Of a DNA stretch of 11,601 nucleotides, positions 6,590-11,601 are shown piece by piece. The notes below the pieces were generated by a model, which made no database searches, had not been told where the DNA came from, and saw only the letters and a list, made by a program, of their open reading frames with translations. The position numbers and the translations under genes were made by a program. Position 1 is the stretch's first letter; each line of letters opens with the position of its first letter. This stretch comes from JAYVIQ01 sp043770215 (GTDB lineage Bacteria; Bacteroidota; Bacteroidia; Cytophagales; JAAEPT01), in NCBI GenBank assembly GCA_043770215.1, contig JAYVIQ010000040.1:1-11601 (forward strand). Reading direction: 5' to 3'.

Positions 6590-7609
6590 CTACTTTTCTT
6601 CGTAAAGAACTTCTGCCAGAGTATGTCCAACAGCTTTAAGAGTGCTTTTGTCTATCACCGTTAAATTATCATCATGTGTATGCCAATAATCACCAAAAAA
6701 CTGACCCTCTGTGCTTTTATCATTGTACTGTATTATGTCTATCATTTTTATACCTGTCATTTCATTTACAAAAGTATGATCGTCAGTAATACCAGCACAA
6801 AGTTTGTCTATAAAATAATTTGAATAGCCCAAACTTTGTCCTTTTGTCCATACTTTATTGACTACACTTTCGGCCTCCCGCATAGAAACACCCTCTTTAT
6901 AAAATTTAGCTTCTTTGGCCCCTACCATATCTAACAAAATACCATAATAGGCATAGTAGCCTGCTTGATGTTTGTGAGATGACCAATACTGAGAGCCTAA
7001 ACACCAGAATTCTGGCTTAGACTCTCCAGTGTGAAATTCTGGAGTTCCATAATCTTCTGCATCGAAAAAAATGATGTCTATACCCACACTTGGTTTATTT
7101 TTAGAGGTTTGCACTAATCTAGCTATTTCCATTAATACACCTACGCCGCTTGCTCCATCATTTGCACCATCTATTGGAGTATTGTGCAAGCTTTTATCAT
7201 TTTCTTGGTCGGCATACGGCCTTGTATCCCAATGGGCAGCAAGCAAAATTCTTTTTTCGGCTTTAGGATTTATTATGCCAATTATGTTTTTGCTTTTTAA
7301 CACGGTTCCATCCCATGCTTTGGCATCAAAATCTTGCTCAATAACCTTAATACCCAAACTTTTTAATTTATCTACAAGGTATTTAGCGCATTTTTTATGT
7401 CCAATTGTGTTTGGAACTCTTGGGCCAAAAGCAACTTGATCTGCAATATATTTGTAGGCAGAATCTTGGTTAAAATTTGGCACTTCTAATTTAGGAATGT
7501 TTGAAATTTGAGCTGAATCTTGTACTTCTAAAGTTTTAGCCGTTTCTTTACAAGCGGCTACAGATAAGCAAACAATTGAGCTTATTAGAATCTTCATTGT
7601 GTATTTCAT
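6590..7609 (-). CDS. Glutaminyl-peptide cyclotransferase-like M28-fold lipoprotein
   Basis: A 339-residue exported protein with lipobox SVAAC (Cys20). It has the single-zinc M28-type fold used by type II glutaminyl cyclases, which turn N-terminal Gln of proteins into pyroglutamate. Visible residues in order: HWDTRP (126-131), zinc-ligand Asp151 in GANDGASG, catalytic Glu185 and ligand Asp186 in FFDAEDYG, GSQYW (205-209), Asp227 in LLDMVG, DDH (276-278) and WHTHDDN (309-315), where His310 is the expected third ligand. The WHTxDDN and LLDMVG motifs match the human and periodontal-pathogen cyclases rather than ordinary aminopeptidases, though cyclase activity is inferred. Either ATG (7609 or 7597) could be the start; both keep the signal and the nearer gives the more compact lipoprotein signal. 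Expected location is the periplasm, anchored to a membrane. Transcription probably starts from the -7 box at 7679-7672, giving a leader that includes the TTA repeat. Confidence 0.88.
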   Translation of the reverse strand: MKYTMKILISSIVCLSVAACKETAKTLEVQDSAQISNIPKLEVPNFNQDSAYKYIADQVAFGPRVPNTIGHKKCAKYLVDKLKSLGIKVIEQDFDAKAWDGTVLKSKNIIGIINPKAEKRILLAAHWDTRPYADQENDKSLHNTPIDGANDGASGVGVLMEIARLVQTSKNKPSVGIDIIFFDAEDYGTPEFHTGESKPEFWCLGSQYWSSHKHQAGYYAYYGILLDMVGAKEAKFYKEGVSMREAESVVNKVWTKGQSLGYSNYFIDKLCAGITDDHTFVNEMTGIKMIDIIQYNDKSTEGQFFGDYWHTHDDNLTVIDKSTLKAVGHTLAEVLYEEK

Positions 7610-7627
7610 AGTATGATTTATGTTCTT

Positions 7628-7647
7628 TTATTATTATTATTATTATT
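7628..7647. repeat. TTA trinucleotide microsatellite in the leader of the M28/QC-like gene
   Basis: Six perfect TTA units plus TT (20 bp). On the coding (minus) strand it is an AAT/TAA repeat beginning 18 bases upstream of the ATG at 7609 and downstream of the predicted promoter. Slippage would alter leader length and A-richness near the start codon rather than the reading frame. Confidence 0.85.
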
Positions 7648-7671
7648 CGTAGATTATTACCACTTTTTAAA

Positions 7672-7679
7672 CAAAGCTA
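7672..7679 (-). promoter_or_regulatory. -7 box of the M28/QC-like gene
   Basis: The minus strand reads TAGCTTTG, a perfect TAnnTTTG match, 62 bases upstream of the ATG at 7609. No TTG is present at the standard 19-21 bp spacing (nearest at about 26 bp), so the -33 element is weak. Confidence 0.45.
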
Positions 7680-7748
7680 GTCTCTTTTAATAAATATCAT
7701 TGTGGCAACAATCTAATTTTCTTAATATTAGGGTAAGGCGTTTCAATT

Positions 7749-8048
7749 TCAGAATGATTCAAATTGCCAAGTACTATTTTTAGAAACCACACCCATTTTA
7801 GGCAACACATTTAAGATTTCATTTTTTGCATTTACCGTAACACTTACACTTCTTCTACTTTCTTGATCTGAAAATTCTTGTATTAGATTTAGTTTCACCA
7901 AGGGTTTTATCACTTCTACCAAAGATATTTTTTCTAAAACTTGTTTGTGTATACGTTCTGTTTTTGTAAGGCTATCAAAAGTAATTAAATTTATCAAAAA
8001 AGAAAACTCAACTGCTTTCTGAATAAGGCTATTGGTAAGTGCTTTCAT
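7749..8048 (-). CDS. Small protein of unknown function (99 aa)
   Basis: Begins MKALTNSLIQ at ATG 8048 and ends ...WQFESF at TGA 7751-7749. The sequence looks like a small soluble, mostly helical protein: alternating hydrophobic and charged residues through about residue 60 (FSFLINLITFDSLTK, then KPLVKLNLIQEF), then a short strand-like segment (VSVTVNAKNEILNVL, 68-82). No Cys, no signal peptide, no motif I recognise. The frame extends ten codons further to a TTG (8078) and in fact stays open to the TAA at 8144-8142, but that upstream stretch reads like non-coding AT-rich DNA, so the ATG is preferred. No ribosome-binding site or separate promoter is evident; co-transcription with the 45-codon ORF upstream is likely. 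The M28/QC-like gene starts 139 bp downstream with its own -7 box. Confidence 0.55.
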   Translation of the reverse strand: MKALTNSLIQKAVEFSFLINLITFDSLTKTERIHKQVLEKISLVEVIKPLVKLNLIQEFSDQESRRSVSVTVNAKNEILNVLPKMGVVSKNSTWQFESF

Positions 8049-8141
8049 AATGTAAATTTTGGCATATTTATAAATCAAATAAATGAATAGGGCAATATCT
8101 GTATTTTGCTTTTGACTTACTATCTGTATCCTATCTTCTAT

Positions 8142-8279
8142 TTATCCCTCAAGTATCCTCATTCTAGGGTCATCGCTAAAAAATTGAGCAGTTAGGGAAG
8201 ATGCAAAATCTTTTGTAGTATAAGAATCTAACCTTTTATAATCTGTATCAAAAACATAGAAATGTTTAATAGTATCCAT
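8142..8279 (-). CDS. Small ORF (45 aa), unidentified
   Basis: ATG 8279 opens MDTIKHFYVF and the frame ends ...DDPRMRILEG-TAA at 8142. The purine run AAAAAGAGA lies a suitable distance upstream and a promoter-like pair lies at 8382-8352. Composition is balanced and protein-like, but I recognise no family. It is exactly in frame with the 99-codon ORF downstream, and the only stop between the two starts is this TAA. It is therefore either a separate microprotein gene in a two-gene transcript, or the front of a roughly 176-codon gene broken by one nonsense codon. I lean to the first, because the 31 codons between the TAA and ATG 8048 do not look like protein. Confidence 0.45.
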   Translation of the reverse strand: MDTIKHFYVFDTDYKRLDSYTTKDFASSLTAQFFSDDPRMRILEG

Positions 8280-8351
8280 TAATACATCTCTTTTTATTTA
8301 CGCTTCTAGCTAAATTGCTATTAAAAAGGGAATGAAATGGAGCGTCATAGG

Positions 8352-8382
8352 CAAATACATTGCTTTTGAAGTGTTTTCGCAA
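8352..8382 (-). promoter_or_regulatory. Promoter upstream of the 45-aa ORF
   Basis: On the minus strand TTG (8382-8380), a 20-bp spacer and TGTATTTG (8359-8352) match the Bacteroidota promoter pattern with a single mismatch in the -7 box. The predicted start would give a leader of about 65 bases before ATG 8279. Confidence 0.4.
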
Positions 8383-8491
8383 TACATTTAGTCAATTAAT
8401 AACGTAAAGATTTTAAAATAGGCGTTGTTTTTTTTATAAGATAATGTAGGTATACGTACTTGTACCAGTAGTGGAATTGTGTAGTGATTTT

Positions 8492-8570
8492 GACCGAAAC
8501 CCTATCGGGTCAGGATCTACGCTCTCGCTTTTTTTGTTGAAAAAGCAACAAAGAGCTCCGCTTAGATCCT
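8492..8570. repeat. Structured, GC-richer hairpin element, possible dispersed repeat
   Basis: A small hairpin (ACCC 8499-8502 with GGGT 8507-8510) is followed by a larger imperfect one. Its outer arms AGGATCTA (8512-8519) and TAGATCCT (8563-8570) are perfect 8-bp mirrors, then GCTCT (8521-8525) pairs with AGAGC (8552-8556), and the tip can form either GCTTTTT/AAAAAGC (8527-8533, 8540-8546) or TTTGTTG/CAACAAA (8533-8539, 8546-8552). Its base composition stands out from the surrounding AT-rich DNA. It resembles REP- or MITE-like non-coding elements, but only one copy is in this window. Confidence 0.5.
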
Positions 8571-8592
8571 TTTCGCAAAAAAAATAATATGT

Positions 8593-8604
8593 AATGATAT
8601 CATT
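8593..8604. repeat. Perfect 12-bp palindrome
   Basis: AATGATATCATT is self-complementary. It lies 23 bp beyond the hairpin element and could be an operator half of the receptor control region or part of the element's edge. Confidence 0.4.
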
Positions 8605-8666
8605 GCGGATATTGACATAAAATTATATTGGTCATCATGAACACCAAACCGTAAATCCCATGATAG

Positions 8667-8680
8667 AACAATCGATTGTT
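8667..8680. repeat. Perfect 14-bp palindrome
   Basis: AACAATCGATTGTT is self-complementary and sits 99 bp upstream of the nearer receptor -7 box. A regulator site is possible, but no regulator gene is adjacent. Confidence 0.45.
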
Positions 8681-8778
8681 ACATATCTCATTTAATAAAA
8701 TCTTAACTAAAACTAAGAAATTAGGTTTTACCATTTAAAAATGATTTTAGAAAGCACAATAATGATGCAGTTTAAAAA

Positions 8779-8797
8779 TAAGTTTGTGCTAACTTTG
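8779..8797 (+). promoter_or_regulatory. Tandem -7 boxes of the TonB-dependent receptor gene
   Basis: TAAGTTTG (8779-8786) and TAACTTTG (8790-8797) are both perfect TAnnTTTG matches, 11 bp apart and 71-82 bp before the ATG. Neither has a TTG at ideal -33 spacing. Two overlapping promoters, or one promoter plus an activator-dependent one, are possible. Confidence 0.5.
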
Positions 8798-8868
8798 TTT
8801 GTAAATCTTAAGAAGACAAATGTATTATTAGCATATACTTCTGATAATCAAAACATAAAAACAATACA

Positions 8869-11289
8869 ATGAAAAGTAAATACCTTCTACCCATTTTAGT
8901 ATTGATTCCCTTTATTTCTTTTTCAAATACCATTTCTGGTAAAATTATAGAAAAAGAGAGTCGTTTTGAAATTGAATTTGCTCGGATAACTATAACCTCT
9001 ACAGACACAACTTGTACTGTTACAACCAATGAAGAGGGTAATTTTGAATTCAGTAATCTACAAAATGGAATCTATAATTTAACAGTAGTAGCCATTGGTT
9101 TTGAAACTCAATCCGTTTATGAACTTAAACTTACAGAAGCAAAACCGGTGATAATAAACTTAGAATTGGTAGAAAGAGTAATTTTATTAGATACTGTAAT
9201 GCTAGGAACTAATGACGATAAAATTTTCAAAGACGCATCTACCGCTGAAAGCCCTGTATCCTTAAGGAGTTTAGGTAGCGAAGAAGTAGAAAGAAACCCT
9301 GGTGGCAATAGAGATGTTTCTAGAGTAATTAGAAACCTACCTGGGGTTGCAGCTACACCTTCTTTCAGAAATGACATCATTATAAGGGGCGGATCGCCAA
9401 ATGAAAATAGATTTTATATAGATGGTATAGAAGTGCCAAACATAAACCATTTTGCCACCCAAGGAGCCTCAGGCGGACCCGTAGGTATGATAAATGTGAA
9501 TTTTGTGAAAAATGTAGACTTTTATTCTGGTGCTTTTCCTGCAAATAGAGGAAATGCACTAAGCTCTATTATTTCTTTTGATTTTAAAGAGGCCAGATCA
9601 GACAAATGGGGATTTAGAACAACTTTAGGCGCATCAGATATTGGGTTTACAGCTGAAGGCCCTCTAAGTAAAAAAACAACTTTAATGGCTTCTGTTAGAA
9701 GATCTTACCTTCAATTTTTGTTTAAAGCTATTGGATTGCCTTTTTTACCTACGTACAATGATTACCAGTTTAAAATAAAAACAAAACTAACTGATAATAG
9801 CGAACTAACGTTTATTGGATTGGGGGCTTTGGACAATTTTAGACTAAATGCATCTTTAAATGATGGAGAAACTGACTCAACAACCCTAAGAAGAAACAAT
9901 TACATATTGCAAAACTTACCTATAAATGAGCAATGGAACTATACACAAGGTGTGAAATATGTGAAGTACAACAAAAATGCAATGCATACAGTAGTTTTAA
10001 GCAGAAATATGCTTAACAATACAACCTTTAAATACAAAAACAATGATGAAAAACTACCTAAGTTAATTGATTATAGCTCTCAAGAAATAGAAAATAAATT
10101 GCGCTACGAACAATTGCGTTATGGAAGCTTTGTAGATATTTTAGTCACCGCAAACCTAGAATATGCTAAATACAATACACAAACAAAACTTTTTAGAAAT
10201 GTAAACGGTGTTTCACAATTCTTAGCCTACGCATCTGATATAAATTTCTTTAAGTATGGAGCTTCAGTACAAGCAAACAAAAAATTTATACAGGGAAAAT
10301 TAAGTACATCCATAGGATTAAGAACAGATGCTAATAGTTTTTCTAGCAACATGTCTAATCCATTGCAACAGCTAAGTCCAAGGGCATCTGCTTCTTACCA
10401 AATTACAAAACAATTTAGTGTAGCTGCAAATACTGGTATATACGCGCAATTACCTAACTATACAAGTTTAGGGTTTAGAAACCAAGAAGGTACTCTAATT
10501 AATAAAGATTTAAAATACCTAACAGCTACCCACTTTGTGTTGGGAGTAAAATACTTAACTAAGTTTAATGCCTCTTTTTCAATAGAAGGATTTTTGAAAA
10601 ACTATAAAAACTATCCTTTCCTTGTAAATGATTCTGTTTCATTGGCAAATCTCGGAAGTGATTTTGGTGTGGTAGGAAATGACGATGTAAACTCTAGCTC
10701 TACAGGAAAATCATACGGACTAGAACTATTGTACCAACAAAAACTCATTAAAGGTTTTTTTGGAATACTAGCCTTTACCTATGTAAATAGTGCTTTTAGT
10801 GACAAAACAGGGGCGCTAAAACCTAGTGCTTGGGATAGCAGACAAATTGTTTCTTGCAGTTTTGGAAAGAAATTTAAGCGTAACTGGCAAATAGGAACAA
10901 AGTTTAGCTACAGTGGCGGATTGCCATACACGCCTATTAACACCCAAACAAGTAGTCTAAAAAGCAATTGGGACGTATTTAACCAAGCGCAATTAGATTT
11001 AAACCAAATAAATTCATTAAGATTAAAACCCTTTCATGCATTAGATTTAAGAATAGATAAAGAATATTTCTTTAAAAAATGGAATATAGACCTCTATATA
11101 GACATACAAAATGTATATGCATTTGCAGCAGATCAACCGCCCACAGTAGATGTAAAAAGAGATTCAAACGGAAATCCTGTTATACAAAATCCAAACGCCC
11201 CAATAGACAAACAAACTTATATTTTAGAGACATTACAAACGGGAACAGGTAGTTTCTTGCCTACCTTTGGGTTTATTTTAGATTTCTAA
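8869..11289 (+). CDS. TonB-dependent outer-membrane receptor with N-terminal carboxypeptidase-regulatory-like domain
   Basis: An 806-residue outer-membrane transporter that imports an unknown substrate using energy from TonB-ExbBD. Residues 1-19 are a signal peptide (KYLLPILVLIPFISFS). Residues 21-101 form a beta-sandwich of the CarboxypepD_reg-like type (SGKIIEK..., NEEGNFEFSNL, GIYNLTVVAIGFE), common in Bacteroidota receptors. The plug domain covers about 128-240 and includes RVIRNLPGVAATPSF, IIIRGGSPNENRFYIDGIEV (170-189) and NVDFYSGAFPANRGNALSSI. The rest alternates as a transmembrane beta barrel and ends in the aromatic TFGFILDF, as expected for outer-membrane insertion. It lacks obvious SusC length or signature and no SusD-like gene follows in the window, so it is not a clear glycan-utilisation pair. 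No substrate can be read from the sequence. The start is the first ATG in frame with the signal peptide; there is no strong ribosome-binding site. A hairpin lies 38 bases after the stop. Confidence 0.93.
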   Translation: MKSKYLLPILVLIPFISFSNTISGKIIEKESRFEIEFARITITSTDTTCTVTTNEEGNFEFSNLQNGIYNLTVVAIGFETQSVYELKLTEAKPVIINLELVERVILLDTVMLGTNDDKIFKDASTAESPVSLRSLGSEEVERNPGGNRDVSRVIRNLPGVAATPSFRNDIIIRGGSPNENRFYIDGIEVPNINHFATQGASGGPVGMINVNFVKNVDFYSGAFPANRGNALSSIISFDFKEARSDKWGFRTTLGASDIGFTAEGPLSKKTTLMASVRRSYLQFLFKAIGLPFLPTYNDYQFKIKTKLTDNSELTFIGLGALDNFRLNASLNDGETDSTTLRRNNYILQNLPINEQWNYTQGVKYVKYNKNAMHTVVLSRNMLNNTTFKYKNNDEKLPKLIDYSSQEIENKLRYEQLRYGSFVDILVTANLEYAKYNTQTKLFRNVNGVSQFLAYASDINFFKYGASVQANKKFIQGKLSTSIGLRTDANSFSSNMSNPLQQLSPRASASYQITKQFSVAANTGIYAQLPNYTSLGFRNQEGTLINKDLKYLTATHFVLGVKYLTKFNASFSIEGFLKNYKNYPFLVNDSVSLANLGSDFGVVGNDDVNSSSTGKSYGLELLYQQKLIKGFFGILAFTYVNSAFSDKTGALKPSAWDSRQIVSCSFGKKFKRNWQIGTKFSYSGGLPYTPINTQTSSLKSNWDVFNQAQLDLNQINSLRLKPFHALDLRIDKEYFFKKWNIDLYIDIQNVYAFAADQPPTVDVKRDSNGNPVIQNPNAPIDKQTYILETLQTGTGSFLPTFGFILDF

Positions 11290-11327
11290 TCATACACAGG
11301 AGATAATACCTTTTTTTGTTTATTCTC

Positions 11328-11364
11328 AAATCATTAGATATTATTTGTAAATGTCTAATGATTT
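11328..11364 (+). terminator. Hairpin downstream of the receptor gene
   Basis: Arms 11328-11342 and 11350-11364 pair over 15 positions (one G-T) around a seven-base loop, 38 bases after the stop. The T-run that would make it a standard intrinsic terminator precedes the stem rather than following it, so it may act as a transcript-end stabiliser. Confidence 0.5.
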
Positions 11365-11395
11365 ACTTGTCTTAATATAAATTGCAAATGGTTTT

Positions 11396-11437
11396 TTTAA
11401 CTTCAAAATGTTTTTTTGTTTGAAAAACTAAGTTAAA
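11396..11437. repeat. Second inverted repeat after the receptor gene
   Basis: TTTAACTT (11396-11403) mirrors AAGTTAAA (11430-11437), and an alternative inner pair TTCAAA/TTTGAA (11402-11407, 11419-11424) overlaps it. The 3' arm overlaps a -7-like box, TAAATTTG (11434-11441), so the structure may belong to the control region of the gene that follows. Confidence 0.35.
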
Positions 11438-11441
11438 TTTG
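11434..11441 (+). promoter_or_regulatory. Possible -7 box for the gene at the window end
   Basis: TAAATTTG matches TAnnTTTG and lies about 106 bases before the ATG at 11548. The nearest TTG (11416-11418) is only 15 bp upstream, shorter than usual. Confidence 0.3.
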
Positions 11442-11547
11442 AAATAAAACATAAAAGGGAATTAAAATAAATGAAGCTGAATTTATTATAAATAATTGCA
11501 TATAAAACAAAAACAATCTAAACTTTAAACACAAAATCAAAAGAGAC

Positions 11548-11601
11548 ATGGATACTACAAAAGACAAGACAGGCTTTATAAACAGCAGTTGGTTTTCTAT
11601 A
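11548..11601 (+). CDS. N-terminus of an unidentified protein (partial, runs off the window)
   Basis: ATG 11548 opens MDTTKDKTGFINSSWFSI and runs to the window edge. The purine-rich AAAAGAGA just before the ATG is a plausible ribosome-binding site, and the hairpin and -7 box upstream suggest a separate transcript from the receptor. The polar start followed by WFSI would fit a membrane protein whose first helix begins here. ExbB/TolQ-type proteins in this phylum often begin in this way and would suit the receptor context, but eighteen residues cannot establish it. Confidence 0.5.
   Translation, partial: MDTTKDKTGFINSSWFSI

Larger units (their letters stand above)
8280..8868. other. Gene-free region rich in structured DNA
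   Basis: This 589-bp stretch between divergent genes holds no reading frame I can support. It contains a minus-strand promoter (8352-8382), a GC-richer hairpin element (8492-8570), two perfect palindromes (8593-8604 and 8667-8680), a loose ATCATG/CATGAT inverted repeat (8634-8639 and 8659-8664) and the receptor gene's -7 boxes (8779-8797). No tRNA, transposase or attachment site was recognised. Confidence 0.6.

Noticed and set aside
8492..8580. Integron attC recombination site
   Set aside because: The hairpin form is suggestive, but no RYYYAAC core on the left or GTTRRRY core on the right is present, and no integrase is nearby.
8079..8868. Transposase or phage remnant in the gene-poor region
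   Set aside because: No terminal repeats with target duplications and no transposase or integrase motifs in any frame; only short palindromes and one hairpin element are seen.
9117..9380. 87-codon minus-strand frame within the receptor gene
   Set aside because: It is antisense to the well-supported signal/plug region of the receptor and has no independent start signals.

Overview
The window is AT-rich DNA from a member of the Bacteroidota, most likely of the Cytophagales/Sphingobacteriia type, although the class cannot be fixed from sequence alone. The main signs are several perfect TAnnTTTG -7 promoter boxes, genes that mostly lack Shine-Dalgarno sequences, three proteins with Bacteroidota-style lipoprotein signals, a TonB-dependent receptor with an N-terminal carboxypeptidase-regulatory-like domain, a metX-hom gene pair, and a type II (M28-fold) glutaminyl-cyclase-like lipoprotein.

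Layout. Bases 1-39 hold the first 13 codons of a minus-strand gene. Bases 123-1007 (minus) encode an unknown lipoprotein whose signal peptide is cut off from its mature part by one in-frame TAA. It diverges from a small XRE/Cro-type regulator (1124-1483, plus), and the shared spacer carries a perfect 12-bp palindrome on top of the lipoprotein promoter. After a gene-poor stretch come hom (homoserine dehydrogenase) and metX (homoserine O-acetyltransferase) on the minus strand. Their start and stop codons overlap by 4 bp, and together they convert aspartate semialdehyde to O-acetylhomoserine for methionine synthesis. A small unknown lipoprotein (4198-4746, minus) lies upstream of metX.

On the plus strand, 4962-6446 encodes a complete flavoprotein of the dihydrolipoamide dehydrogenase/mercuric reductase fold in which both redox-active cysteines are replaced (Gly and Ala), while the FAD and NAD sites and the His-Glu dyad remain. 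It converges on the glutaminyl-cyclase-like M28 lipoprotein (6590-7609, minus), whose leader contains a (TTA)6 microsatellite. Upstream of that lie two small minus-strand ORFs (99 and 45 codons) in the same frame, with a promoter in front.

The 589-bp stretch before 8869 has no gene I can support, but it contains a GC-richer imperfect hairpin element and two perfect palindromes. A TonB-dependent receptor (8869-11289, plus) follows, with tandem -7 boxes upstream and a strong hairpin downstream. The window ends 18 codons into another plus-strand gene.

The best candidates for something undescribed are the cysteine-less flavoprotein, the divergent regulator/lipoprotein cassette with its palindrome, and the structured element at 8492-8570. 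I see no CRISPR array, integrase, transposase, tRNA, rRNA or recognisable defence system.
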